From: Hyposmocoma kahamanoa
Taxonomy: Eukaryota > Arthropoda > Insecta > Lepidoptera > Cosmopterigidae
Direction: 5' to 3'
NCBI RefSeq assembly: GCF_003589595.1
Contig: NW_020654289.1
Coordinates: 8,246,096-8,310,095, forward strand
Length of the DNA: 64,000 nt
Position 1 is the first letter of the stretch. The number at the start of each line of letters is the position of its first letter. Shown here in pieces: positions 20,910 to 33,200 of this stretch. The notes under the pieces are model-generated. The model searched no databases, was not told the origin of the DNA, and saw nothing but the letters and a program-made list of their open reading frames with translations. Made by a program: the position numbers and the translations under genes.

Positions 20910-21690
20910 AAAACTGCGTAATATGTTTGTTTTTACAAACAAACCAACATTTTGGGAAATTTAATATTTAATACGGGAACTTTATAGATCCTATGGTAAC
21001 GGTTAACTGACATGGTAAAGTCATCAATCATGATGAAAAAAATCTAACTGACTCACTGACTTTACAAGTGCAAAGGGTTCGAAACGTGGGTTTGTTTGGA
21101 AAACAAATATACGCGACTTAGTTCCAAAACAATAGTTTCGTTATAATTATGAATAAACACTGAAAAATCTTCGTCGACTCGGTGGGACTTGAATCCGCGT
21201 CCATGCTGCACCGTAGCATTGCTCTAACCATCAGAGCCACGGGTCCAGTTACCGAGCCGTCGAAATTCTCCAATGTGTTTTTGTTATAGATTTTTGTATT
21301 GACTTTCAGCATTTGTCACCGCTAGTGACATCTAGTGAGAGATTTTTGGAATAACCTTCTCACCGCAGCTGATAGCTATATAGGTATCACAACTGACGCA
21401 GTTATCGCTTTTCGATCAAATGTATTTATTGAGATTTTTTTTTAAATAAGTAATTATTTATTATTCTTAATCATAACAAAAGTAGTGGAGTTATAGCAAT
21501 GCTACGGTGCAGCATGGACGTGGGGTTCAAGTCCCACTAGGTCGACAACAATTTTCCTGTGTATTCGATCTTTGTACTCATAATCAATCAAACAAGTGAA
21601 GTAATTTCACAAAAAATCTCAATAAATAGTTTCATTTCCAACGTGTAACAATCGCGAAAACTTAAGAACTCAATTAGATATTGTCAGACA
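20910..21690. mobile_element. Penelope-type inverted pseudo-LTRs interrupted by a fold-back SINE-like insert
   Basis: The left arm (about 20910-20965) has ATATGTTTGTTTTTACAAAC. The right arm (about 21065-21142) has CGAAACGTGGGTTTGTTTGG and AAATATACGCGACTTAG and resumes at 21626 with CCAACGTGTAACAATCGCG. The interruption at 21143-21625 is bounded by ATAGTTTCGTT and ATAGTTTCATT, probably its target duplication. Confidence 0.55.
21143..21625. mobile_element. Head-to-head pair of tRNA-like SINE units
   Basis: A minus-strand unit (about 21165-21260) reads TGGCTCTGATGGTTAGAGC then GGATTCAAGTCCCACC, which are A-box- and B-box-like. A plus-strand unit (about 21495-21560) repeats GCAATGCTACGGTGCAGCAT and GGTTCAAGTCCCAC. 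The two units form an inverted repeat with GTCGAC near both outer edges. Confidence 0.55.
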
Positions 21691-21699
21691 AGTTGCCAC

Positions 21700-23190
21700 A
21701 AAGGCTATTATTATTTCTAATTGGGACATGTTAAATAATCTTGTTAGGTTCTGACCCTTTTAAGTACATCCTTATCCACCTTGAAATCTACACGTGAAAT
21801 AGCAGCGAATTCTATCGTCGAATTGTATCGTTCTGTAGTTTCATTTCAATAAAAACTTAGTTCAATTCAAAATCCGTGAAATGAATTTCGCTGGCAAAAT
21901 TGTTTTATCCCTTTTGAACAAAGTTGTTGTATGTTAAAAAGCGTCGGTCTCATTCGCGTTAACTGGCGGGTTAGGAGGCTTAGGGCCCGTGCGAAAACTT
22001 CATGCAAAGTCCTATTAAATACAGTATTGTCACGAGATCCAAAAAAAGACGTTGTTCCGCTACATAAACTTCATAGCGTTAACTACACGTTTCAGAAATT
22101 CTGTGCTAAAATGTGACAAGAGTTTTTTGTATTTAGAAGGCAACTTCAGGAAATCCTATAGGTATTTTAGAATGAAATTTTAGTGTACACTCTGCGCATT
22201 CTAAATCTGACAAAGCCCGGATGGTGCTGACTCCGTGCAGATTTTGTCCGAAACATAACATAGGAGCATGTAACTGTACATCCAATTACATTTTCATTGA
22301 ATTATAATGAGTATTTCTGAAGTTCTTACATGAAGAACAGTTTCACCGTTGCGGTGAGTTTAAATTGTTGATACTACCCCGTAATCAATGTAAAACGCCC
22401 TTAGCAATGTTTTGTGGCGAGCAGTGCTCGAGGGAGGTCGGGGCCGTTAGCTGCGACCAATATAAATCACACCACTTTATCGTCCGTCTTATATTTTCAT
22501 GATATTTCTCTGCAAACAAAGCCACTTCACATTTGTCTCGGCGTATCTCCGGCGTTATTTTTCGCAGCGCGAACAGTGCTCCATAGTCTAATGATAATTT
22601 TATTTTAAATTGCCAAATGGGGCAGCGACGGCAAAATAAAAAATATTGTCTATACTAGCGCTTAAAGAAAATCATTATAGAACTTTTCCCAGTTTTTTTA
22701 TTTAATTAGTATATAAAGCTCTAAAGAGCAATTAATGAGGCACTCACGTAGGGTTCTTTAATTGTAAAACAGATTGCTCTGCCGCACAACATCCTAACTG
22801 AGTCATTTCAGCTGTTTGTCTACTTTTCCCTCAATAGGCTCATCTCCACATAGCCGAATCACCATCTTTGCCCGCACCCTCTACCTCGATGCAGCGCTTT
22901 ACCCATTGAAACAAACTCAATATAACTTTAAATCCCTTCACTACGATACTATACTTACCGTACTACAGTTTTCGATACTTTATCACGGTAGCTACGAGTT
23001 TAAATGACATATAAAACGTAATGAACCGCCACAGGTAGACAACTTTAAGCTAACTCAGCGTATCTAAAGTATACTTAGACAAGGAGAAGTAGGTCTAGCT
23101 TGCGCGATCCGCTTTGATACAAATGAAAGTTAGTAATATACGTGGTGCAGTGTAGGCACTACGCGACGTGTCCCTATTACCTTTGCTACT
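21700..23190. other. No gene seen
   Basis: The sequence is unique-looking and moderately AT-rich. A small GC-richer patch at 22410-22620 could be regulatory. No frame over 65 codons shows a recognisable product. Confidence 0.4.
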
Positions 23191-23198
23191 TTAGAGAC

Positions 23199-23611
23199 GG
23201 TTATGTCTAAAATACTAACATCATATATACAATAACTTTTGTTCCATGAATAATAATATAATAAATACCATAAATTTACCAAAAATAAACTTTTAATTTT
23301 TTTGTACTACGATGTGTTGATTTGAATTCTCGCCATCTTTACTGAGGTCATTCTCTTAGATATATTCTATATCCGAAACTGAATCCAAATCACACAAAAA
23401 ATCGAAAAAAAAATCCTAAATTCTTATTATTTATTTAATTGCAGTAAACATCGCTTCGCAATCACCTGATCCTGCTTGATCCAAAGGTCATTGACTTGCA
23501 CGGCACGTGCTAAACTTATAGCCGTTATAAGTCATGGAACAAAAGTTATTGTTTATGATGGTATTAATGTAGTCCTGGGAGGTTGTTAGTATTTTATAAA
23601 CAGCCGTGTAT
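23199..23611. mobile_element. MITE family D copy
   Basis: Left arm GGTTATGTCTAAAATACTAA and right arm TTGTTAGTATTTTATAAACAG are inverted. Inner blocks AATAACTTTTGTTCCATGA and TCATGGAACAAAAGTTATTG are exact complements over 18 bp. Confidence 0.65.
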
Positions 23612-24159
23612 ACAACATTTTTGCAGAAATACAAAGTATATTATGTTGTGGTGTTAATTTTCAGTTCTGCGTGTCTCATTTAACGATGAAACGTGATTGT
23701 CCGCGGTAGGGCGGCGGCGCACGCGTCTCGGGTGATGCTCATCACAAATTCAATTACCTGCGTAACGCGACACCTGCCTTCTGGGCATTGACGTAACTTC
23801 TTTCTGCCGGTAAATAACTTAACGCAACTTACATAAAAACTTTATATTGATACAGTAGCTGGAACCAATACTAATAATACAGCAGCGCTGGCACTGGATC
23901 GTATTTGTTTTAGACACTTAGATCCCGTCGCACTTGGGGCAACAACTTACTCGACCATTATTAAAAACAAATTGTAAAGCAATTTGTACTTTCATTAACT
24001 ATTGTGTCAATGTAAATCAGCCTTAAATTTTTATTTAGCTTTGGTAATTTAAGAATTACATGACAGCCCTCCACTGAGCAATTGTAGGTACTACTTTCAA
24101 AATAACACAATGTATTTCAGCAGAAAAGTATTTCTGCCACATACCAACTGACCACTTTG

Positions 24160-24612
24160 GATTCAATCGACAAGCGTGGCAAGAGGCTTATAGGTGACAC
24201 GGATTTAGTAGAGGCGAAGCTGTATAGCCTTGAACACCGTCGTAAAGTTGCCTTCTTATCGGTATTCTACAGGATATAATCACGGAGTGTGTGCGTGGAA
24301 TTGCGTGATTTAATTCCGCGTGGAACTAGTTCCACGTCTACGTCTAGACGTAGGCTTGGCTTCCATGCCTATGTTATGAATACCCCAAAGGTTCGCATGA
24401 AGTGTTTCGCTTCCACATTTATATGGCGAATGGCAAAGGAGTGGAATTCCCTGCCTTCAGACTTGTTTCTCGAACGCCATAATTTGGGCCTTTTCAAGGC
24501 GAGAGTGAATAGGTACTATAGCATGCTACATCGTCGACCTCATCGTCGCTTTCCATCAGGTGAGATGGAGGTCAAATGCGCACTTGTTTATTTAAAAAAA
24601 AAGAAAAGATAG
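24160..24612 (+). pseudogene. 5'-truncated LINE, C-terminal RT-protein end
   Basis: The sequence reads through KLYSLEHRRKVAFLSVFYR, a stop, then FASTFIWRMAKEWNSLPSDL and FKARVNRYYSMLHRRPHRR, ending in an A-rich tail. The WNSLPSDLF-F-K order is the standard end of jockey/CR1-type LINE proteins. The region has in-frame stops and a palindromic expansion near 24320-24350. It is a better copy of the family at 3690-4080. Confidence 0.7.
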
Positions 24613-24807
24613 TCTATGTATACAATTTGAATATATAATAATCAAATATTTTGTTTTGCATAATATGGAATGTTAAACCATCACTCTGAAAGTAATATTC
24701 GCAGGGCTAGACATTAGCAACATTTTTCCTCTCTTTCCATTACTTTCAAAGAACACTCAGCCATGAGCTGAATGTTACAATATTAATATAAGGCGGTGCC
24801 GCCAGTG

Positions 24808-24912
24808 ACTAACTGCCTCTGTAGCCCAACGGTTACCATGGTGGTTTGCCACGCTGAGGTTTCGGGTTCGGTTCCCAGGCCGGGAGAAATATTTGTATAA
24901 TTAATAGATTCA
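24808..24912 (+). mobile_element. tRNA-derived SINE head
   Basis: It carries GTAGCCCAACGGTTACC (A-box-like) and GGTTCGGTTCCC (B box), followed by GGGAGAAATATTTGT. It is the same family as 5230-5425. Confidence 0.7.
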
Positions 24913-24959
24913 GTCCACGTTAATAAAAATAGAAATAAATTAATTTGCTACTCCGCGAA

Positions 24960-25140
24960 CCCAGTGAAAGTAAAATCGTGCAAAATAGCTGCGCTTGTGT
25001 GGAATATTTTTTCATGTAGTTAATTACCCCCCCTCCCTCCGCATAAAATTAATAAAATAAATAACACAAGTGCAAATACAGTCACAAACCATCACCAAAA
25101 ATATACCCGACACGTATTTCGCCTCTCCACGAGGCATTTA
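24960..25140 (-). repeat. Repeat family E copy with hammerhead-like core
   Basis: On the minus strand a perfect 5-bp hairpin GCCTC-GTGGA-GAGGC (25135-25121) is followed directly by GAAATACGTGTC (25120-25109) and GGG. This matches hammerhead helix II, the GAAA box, a minimal helix III with ACGT loop, and a UC cleavage site. The first conserved box (CTGATGA) expected at 25142-25136 reads TATAAAT, so the motif is probably dead. Confidence 0.5.
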
Positions 25141-25249
25141 TACTTCTGCGTGTTTATGGCACTCGTGCCACAGGGTTTCCCTAGTGCGGGGCTATGAGTG
25201 TGTGCGTTAAAAAAAATTAATAATTAATTCATTAAGTGACCGACAAGCA

Positions 25250-25565
25250 TCACTGCATAGTAGCACTAGAGCTCCTTGTGAAAGAGTTCTTTCGGGGAAG
25301 TACTGCCACCTTACCTATTTGTACCGCCAAGCAGTAATGTCACCACTACTGTGTTCCGGTTTTGAAGGGTAGGGGTGCTGGTGAAATTACAGGCACATGG
25401 GACTTGTTAACGTATGTCTCAGGGTGACGGGTACAGTGGCAGTGCCCCTCAGATCTTTGCGATTTAAAGCTCTGAGTGGCACTGCAGCTGTTATGGACAG
25501 GCGTGTAGCTTACCATCAGGCGCACGACTTGTTCGTCCCGTCACAAGATATAATAAAAAAAGACA
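25250..25565 (+). repeat. Retroposon family A, longest plus-strand copy
   Basis: It runs from GTAGCACTAGAGCTCCTTGT to GTCACAAGATATAATAAAAAA. It contains all family blocks: CTGCCACCTTACCTATTTG, GGTGAAATTACAGGCAC, TTTAAAGCTCTGAGTGGC and GGCGTGTAGCTTACCATCAG. The ending in an A-rich run fits a retroposon. Confidence 0.85.
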
Positions 25566-25864
25566 TTTTTAAAATTCAATTCTAATAAGACTTAGAACAA
25601 AATATTCTATCAAAGTAACACGTTTGTTATTGGTTTCTGGTGTTAATGGGTGTTCATTGTTGGTGAATGTCGATTACTGGTTAGTTAATCCTGTAATGAA
25701 CGATAATTAGTGGATTATCGGTGTTCATTATAGGAGATTTAGAGAAATTCTAGTTTAGATTTTTTAGTAATAATAAATAAATAGGTTTTTTTAATGAAAT
25801 GTACAAACGCATAGTCATTCTTGAGTATTCCCTAATGACACATGTTTAAAAACAAAAAAGGTAT

Positions 25865-26287
25865 TTCAAATGAAAAGACAATATCGATTATTGGTACCCC
25901 TTACATCATGATGATAGAGTTGCCATATTGTTATACTCGTTTCTATGCAAGCTCGAATATAGCGCGATTGTATGGGATCCTTGGGAAAAAAGTATAGGTT
26001 GCCTACACTATTGCCTACTTTTGCGCCATAAACTGGGCAATCCATCTGTCTTGGAAAAGCTTGGTCTATTTGCGTCGGATCGGTATGCAAGTGTGGCGGG
26101 CCGTAGCAAGAGACGCGCACGAAACGTATTCGCCCTTTGGAATGCGCGCGCGCTGCCGACACGCGTGCAATGCACCCACCACCAGAGTGTTAGATTGTAG
26201 TAAATTGTGTAAAATTGTGTATATTTATCTTTTTTCGTTCTTTATTTAGTTTTTAAGTATTATTTTGTATCTTATGCGTGTGGCGCA
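25865..26287 (+). pseudogene. LINE C-terminal fragment and 3'UTR, first part
   Basis: The frame gives FLCKLEYSAIVWDPWEKS, then NPSVLEKLGLFASDRYASV and RRARNVFALWNARALPTR. The LEYxxxVWDP motif is typical of jockey-type LINE proteins. The 3'UTR continues to 26287, is interrupted by the mariner, and resumes at 27505. Confidence 0.6.
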
Positions 26288-27504
26288 CTATAAGTTTCCG
26301 GAATGAATAAGAAAAAAATAGTATAAATGGTCAGAAATGGATTTATTGTTTCTCAAAACATTCTCCGTTAGCGTTAATGCACTTTTTCATATGATTTAAC
26401 TAATTTTGAACACATTTATGCCAGTCCTCTGTGACAATGTCTGAAACATATTTTTCATACTCTTCGACAGCCTCTACAGGTGATGAAAATATTTGACCCC
26501 GTAACTGGTTCTTAATTTTTGAAAATAAATAAAAGTCAAAAGGTGCCCGGTCGGGACTGTACGCCGGATGGCTCATAAGGTTAACGTTGTTCACCTTCAA
26601 AAATTCATTTGTCTGTCTGGCCGTGTGAGAACTGGCATTATCGTGGTGCAAGATGATACTGCGTTTACTTTTACGGAGTGACGAGTTACTTTTACGGTTT
26701 TACGGAGTTTGTCAATAACTTCCAGCAAACAAATGGTTATATACCAATCACTATTCACGGTACAACGATTCTCCAAAGCAGCAGTAGCCACGTGTCCAGT
26801 TTTATTAAAAAAAGAAGCAATCATCCGCTTGGAGGCACTTTCCACGCGCGCCACTTTGGTTGGTTACGCCTCATCTCGAAAGACCCACACGCTCCATTGC
26901 GGCTTTGTTTTGGGAACATAACTATAAATCCATGTTTCGTCCCCTGTTACTATGTTCCACACCAAATTTGACGCCCCTTCGTTGAATCTGGTAAGCATGG
27001 CATTACACCAAGTGACTCAGTCAAATTATGTGCGATCCACCGAGAGCACAGCTTTTTCACACCCAAATGTTTGTGTAGTATTGATTGTATTTGACTCATG
27101 CCTATGCCTAAAGATGCCTGAATCTCATGGTATGTCACATGCCTGTCTGTTTTGATCATACGACGCACAGCTTCGATGTTTTGGTTGTTCACAGCAGTGG
27201 ACGGGCAACCATCACGAAATTCATCTTGCATGGTGCTTCATCGCCAAAAGCAGTTTGAAGCCGAGTGAAGCTCCGCTGAGCTGTTCAATTACACTTAAAG
27301 TCGTAGAAAATCGTCACGAAAATTTTCACGAGTTAAATCCATGGTGATGTAAACAACCAATTTCTAAAATGACGCCACAATATAAAAACAAGTGACAGTC
27401 AGATGAAACAAACTGTATTCTACAGCCAAAGAGTTCTATTTTCAAATGTTGTAATTACTTTTTAAATATTGTTTATGTAAGTGGCCAGTTCCGGAAACTT
27501 ATAG
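26288..27504 (-). mobile_element. Mariner transposon with broken transposase
   Basis: Short inverted ends CTATAAGTTTCCGGAA and TTCCGGAAACTTATAG bound 1.22 kb, close to full mariner length. On the minus strand pieces of a DD34D transposase appear in order: MDLTRENFRDDFL near 27345, DEFRDGCPSTAV and EAVRRMIKTDRHVTYHEI (helix-turn-helix part), RWIAHNLTES, KTGHVATAALENRCTVNSDW, then HHDNASSHTA (second catalytic D) and HPAYSPDRAPFDFYLF (third D). Stops and frameshifts break it at several points. Confidence 0.9.
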
Positions 27505-27622
27505 CCCTGTGTATGTTACATTTAAATTTTACATTATCTTTAGGTTTAAGTCTTGTTGGATGTTTTGACTTTAGATGTAAGTCCAAAATAATGTTTTCTT
27601 TGTAAATAAATAAATAAATAAA
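27505..27622 (+). pseudogene. LINE 3'UTR, resumed after the mariner
   Basis: TAAGTCTTGTTGGATGTTTT leads to the tail (AAAT)n at 27604-27622. Together with 25865-26287 it forms one LINE end split by the mariner. Confidence 0.5.
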
Positions 27623-27759
27623 TCACCCTATGCGTTTTAATTTAGAATACTCAGGCAATGCGAAATTTCTAATTTACTGTTGCCAGAGGCCATTATACTA
27701 AATCTACTGTACCGTGGAAACGTCACCGCTTAATATTTACAGACAGTGACAGAGTCTTG

Positions 27760-28080
27760 TTGGAATATAGCCGGCGCGCGACACAATAGGCCCGCGCAAC
27801 CGCCACCGCGACGCGTCCATCAATTACCGCCTTTGACGCATAATGAGAGACAAGTTTGTATTACCTTGCATTGAGGTCGCGCGTTCCAGCGAGACCGCGT
27901 TAATAGAGCCTTCAACTGACAAAAGATACCGGTCGACTTAATTTCACCGTTGATAAGCCGAAGTTACCATTTAGGTACAAAAACCAAAGTTGTCGAGGAC
28001 GAGGACTGCTAATCGCGATACGAGACAGCGTAGGCGGATATTTAGTACCTATTGCTACACAAGATGTCGCGATGAGTACC
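27760..28080. promoter_or_regulatory. CpG-rich block, candidate regulatory DNA
   Basis: It is GC-rich (GCCGGCGCGCGACAC, CCGCGACGCGTCC) with TAAT cores and no repeat homology inside the window. A similar block lies at 29930-30100, near the 3' end of the Dpr-like gene. The function is inferred only from composition. Confidence 0.25.
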
Positions 28081-28149
28081 AAAGAGGTACCTATTTTTGT
28101 TTTACATCATAAACTGCAATTTTTCAAAGCTACTTATATTTCTAGTGAT

Positions 28150-28275
28150 AACAAACAAATCAACTAGATGGCGCTTATTTAGATTTTATGAAGACTATTT
28201 ATTTTAATTTAGTTACGATTAGCGCCATCTACCCATATTAGGAAGCATTCATTTGTAACACACAATGCCAAGTCA
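28150..28275 (+). repeat. Repeat family F copy
   Basis: CAAATCAACTAGATGGCGC and GCGCCATCTACCCATATTAG match 4438-4581. AGATGGCGC and GCGCCATCT form inverted ends of a core of about 75 bp. Confidence 0.55.
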
Positions 28276-28394
28276 AAAAATTATTTAAATAAAAAAACAA
28301 AAACCCGACTGCAAAAATATTTTTAGCTGGATATTGTCCCTCAGTAATGATTTTTTTTAATAGTCTATAACACTCCCACGATCAAGACTTAGAG

Positions 28395-28535
28395 GATGGA
28401 AAATCAAGACGAATCTTAAAACCCGGAACGTAGTAATGCTCGCATTATTGCTTGGCGGTAGAAATAGGTAAGGTGGCAATGTTTCCCTAGACAAACTCTT
28501 TTACAAAGAGCTCTACTGCCACTTGGCTGTACTTC
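28395..28535 (-). repeat. Retroposon family A, partial minus copy
   Basis: Only the half from AATCTTAAAACCCGGAACG to AGAGCTCTACTGCCAC is present. The tail half is missing. Confidence 0.65.
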
Positions 28536-28549
28536 CCTGGAAATACTTG

Positions 28550-30120
28550 CCACTGTATGTCTAATTCTTATTCATGTCAATATATAGTAGTAAAATATAC
28601 AGCAACTATATAAAATATTAGAACAATTCAGCAAACGTTATTGGGTATTGTTTTTTTTAAATAAAAATATATTTTTTTTCATAGGTAAACAAATCACTTA
28701 ATAATTGATTCGTCTTCTGCTCATTCGTAAGGCAGCTTCCTCCGAGAAGAATGAGCAAGGAAGTCTAGGAGTTGCTCTTTGTAAATATACATTTGAATTC
28801 ATTTACCGTTTACAATATTTATTTCAAACATTATCCCAATTTTTTTTTTTATTTCACGTAATTTCGCTACGTATATCATAGTAAGCCCGTCCTTTGTTGT
28901 TAAAGTCTGTAATTATTACTTATACATACATACATATAAGATTATATTCCGTAAGATACTTATATACTACAAGCCCATAGTAGCTGTGCGCGAACACATA
29001 TGTACTTTTTGATATTTATAGTTTTGATTCCATTGACTTACAAGTTGATTCCTTTTAAATTTGTATTCTTTTTGACGTTATGTTTTTGATATTCAGTTGT
29101 TGTCATACAAGCCAATATATGTTCCTGAGATCCCAAAGGGTTTTTAGTACTTTCACCCTTCTCCCTCTCTCTAAAACTACCAGGCAAGCATCTCGCCAAC
29201 AGTAGCTTTTCACAATAAAAATGTCACTGGCAGACCGAACGCCGTAAAATTACTACGCGAAGGCTTACCACATTGTTGCTGATGTAATTGTTGGAAACAA
29301 GCATACTTTTACCCAATGTTTTCTATAAAGTAACAAAACACTAAGTTCACTATATTCCAGGAAACTCCAACTTAAGACTTAGGTAGGTAGGAGTTACCTG
29401 TACTAACTATTAGACTTCTAACCCTCGCCTTTGTTTATTATCGTTTTTCATTGTTTTAACATGTTGAAGCGACAAAAATGATAATAATTCCACAAAATAA
29501 GCCAAGCGATGCCGTTGATGTCTTTTGTACTACGTAATATTGACAAACCATCTTTGTACTACGTTTATATTTAGACTAGCACTTCTGTTTCTGACACGTC
29601 ATTACTTTTCTAAGCATTGATCACCCGCTTAATTTTGAACTCCATCTGTTTATTATCATTGTTTTATAACAATCCCCGACATTGACAAGGTATCCTTAAT
29701 CGCTTTTTTCAACCGATTTTAGCTCGTAAATTTGACCCAGATAAATCGGTTGCGCACCACATGGTTTACCCGGCACATATCATCAACTAACATTGTTAGA
29801 ATTGTTGAAACATGTGCCTCAGGTCTAATTCTCTGCTGGAACCAAGTCAACGTGACGACACTGTTGCCCCGCACGTGATTTACGCCATTGCGACCATCTC
29901 CTGTCAATTATAAGGACTATTTTGGTTGCCATCAGCGCGCGTGCCGCACGGCCCCCGCGACTCGACGCCCGCGCTCCCAATACTCTAAACAAACAATCTA
30001 GCTAATAGTCGCCTCTAATAGCATTCTTATTCTAGCGCGATATATCCGGCCACGCGCGCACGCGTGCCAAACAGCGGGGTACACGTACTACGGAGGTCGC
30101 CCACATTTCATGTTTAATCG
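28550..30120. other. No gene seen
   Basis: This is mostly AT-rich single-copy-looking DNA. A CpG-rich block at 29930-30100 stands out. No supported exon or terminal repeat is visible. Confidence 0.35.
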
Positions 30121-30144
30121 ACAAATAAACTACATGGAGTTACG

Positions 30145-30150
30145 TTTATT
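30145..30150 (-). terminator. Poly(A) signal of the Dpr-like gene
   Basis: AATAAA on the minus strand lies 85 bp past the stop codon at 30237-30235, within ATTATAAATAAACG. It is the first canonical signal downstream. Confidence 0.6.
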
Positions 30151-30234
30151 TATAATTCTATTGAAGATAAATTAAGGCAATGATATTTACAGTTGCAGTA
30201 TATACACAATACAAATGATGTCCGCGCTTGCTAG

Positions 30235-33200
30235 TTAGATGAACGGTAGCAGCAGGAGCGGCAGTATCACGGGCATGAGAAACTGCCCTTCACACGCGCT
30301 AACAGCGGTAGTGATACGCGGCGCAGGCTCCGCCGCCGCTTGTACCGATACAATCGGCGACTGATCGTGCAGCATGACCTCCGGCTCTTCCATTGTATCT
30401 GAAAACAAATAGACATTTCGTATAAGAGAATGTTGACCCAGGCAATGCGTAACTCTACCAGGACTGCCTACCACGCAACAGACCAATATAGAGCAGCTAT
30501 TGTTTGATAGGAATCAAGTGGCAATGACTCACCAACAATGACGAGTTCGAAAAAGAGACTCATTTTAGGCTCCGTATTGAGCTGGCACTCATATCGGCCG
30601 GCATCGGAAGGCCGCAGGCGCTCAACGTGCAACACATTCGTTCCGGCGTCTGAAGAAGTCGACACACGCGCGTCAGACGTGAATACCTGCCCAGCATGGC
30701 TCAGAATCACCAGGTCCCGCGACCGCACCCACGACACCTGCAACTCATAATTCATTTGGTTATTTATTGTTATTTGTTTTTATCTTTAGTTTTCTGTTTT
30801 GTTTCTTTTCAGATGTTTCCTATCATTTTATGTACCATCGCCACATACTATTTTAACCGACTTCAAAAAAGGAGAAGGTTCTTAATTCGACTGTATGATT
30901 TTTTTTATATGTATGTTACGCGATAACTCCGATATTTGTGAAGCGACTTGCATGATTCTCCTCCATAGTGGTCCCATTTAATTTTGAAGAAAATCATCGA
31001 CCTCTAAGGATGGCTGTTCACGCCTGAAGATTCATTTTTATAAATAGCGCCTAAATTTTATTATAAGGAGCAATTATTTTAATGATTGATTTTGCTATTC
31101 TCCAATTCAAGGCGTTTTTCTCTCTCAATATACTTTGAGTAGTGAGAACCGATTTTTATTATATCCTGTGTTAAGTTCCGTATAGTGGCGAACTAGGGGA
31201 TGAATCCGCACTTTCCGGTAACCGATTTCAATAAAACTTGGTAATTATATGTAATTCCACGTACTTTTGAGATCGGTTTTTTTAGTACTCTGTACTGAGA
31301 TTATAATTTATTATTGAACGTGTACTTTAACATCCATATTGTTCTGTTATTACTTTTATAGTCCTTGTAAGGCAAATGTGATACAAAAGTACGAAAAGTA
31401 CCTCTTCTACGTATTCTAAATTTGGTTACAAATGCTTGATACAGTTACATCCCAAAAATTGTTATGTATAGGTAGCAGCTAACCAGGTAACAAATTTAAA
31501 ACTAACAGTGAACGTTATTGTTAGTTTTATAACGTATATTACATACTGCGGGGGGCCACATAATAATAACATTGACCTTGACTTCTATTGTCATTACAAA
31601 TTATTTAAATAACTCGTTTTTAACTTGTACAGAGAGAGCTCCGAGGTATTTACGAGAATGTATCGGCATATAAAATGTATTATTATACCCGTTTAGTAAT
31701 AACAAACAGCGGTAATATTACAAAATTAAAAAAAATATTAAGATCGAATTAAAATACAATGGCCGGACAACTAATTAGAAACAAAAATCAACAGTAAAAT
31801 CATGAGCAAAGTGAAGAAAACCCCAAATAATTTGGATAAATACTTCATCCAAAACTGATTAGTATTTGGTAAAGTAGCCTCTGTTGTCGATTACAGCTTT
31901 ACAATGTTACGGCATTGATTCTGTAAATTTTTTACATGTTTCCAAAGAAATATATCTCCAACATTCTACAAAAGCATAGCGAAATTCGATGATATTGGTG
32001 ATATGTTTATGTGACAGTGTTTTCTTTATAGTGTGCCACAAATTTTCTGTTGGATTTAAGTCCGGACTATTGGTAGGCCACTCACACATAAGATTATATT
32101 CTCTGAGAAACGCTTTAACGCTGTGTGCTGTATGCTTTGGGTCATTATCGTGCTCAATCATCCAAGTCACTGGCAAATATTCATCGGAATATGGGATCAT
32201 TGTCTCTTCTCAGATACTTTTGTACTGATACTGATCCATCAGACCTTCAGTCTTTCTCACGGGACCAGTCCCGTTTCCCGAAAAACATCCCCAGACTTTA
32301 ACATCTCTTGTTATTCAAATCCTCGTTGATTGGTCTTCATACATATCGCTCTACGTCGGCATTCATTAAATGAATTTTAGTTCATCTGAAAATAAAACTT
32401 TTTTCCATTTATTAACAGTTCAACTGCCATAGTTTCTAGCGCTAACTAGACAGACGGTTTTCTCTATGTTGCGTGCTAAGAAATGGTACTATCACTGGTA
32501 CCACCATTGTTATAAAAGTTATTACTGACTATTTTATCATTAGGTATTAAAATGTTTGAGTTCAAGCTTTACAGATTGAAACCGTGGTATTCGATCATAA
32601 ACCGAGACCTGCCGCACACCTCTCGCTCCGATATCCGGAAATAGCCTCGCGTTGGCGGGATGTCATCATCGGCCGCACAGCTCAGCTGCCCACAGGCACG
32701 GTCCACCTACTCGCGCAGCCCTCCATCAAACGGCGAAATTAAAAAACGCGGTCGTCTTCCATTCGCTATTTCGATCATTGTTCTAAATAGATATCTAAAT
32801 ATTATTACGTATTAGAAAACTCACAGCGAATATCCCTTTTTTGTAAACAACTCTATTTACGAGTACGAGGTTATTTTTTACTACATATCCACAAATTTGT
32901 TACACACAAGGAATATTGCGAAAATTATAAAGAGTTTGGCACATGCATCTTCCGGGAAGTTGAAACGTGTGGCGCCCGCGTGCCGCGCTATATACAGCGT
33001 CGTGAAAGTCGATGACCGTCATTCCCCACATCGCTCACGATCACTACCGTGCCAGTGGACATTTTTAACGGCAAACACGATGACGCGCCAGGATTCCATT
33101 GATATGAGAGAAGATTTTCGATCACATCTGACTCCAGTAACCATTATCGGAGGCCACTCTTTTTTACATTACTAAATGATGCGAGGGGACGAACAAGACG

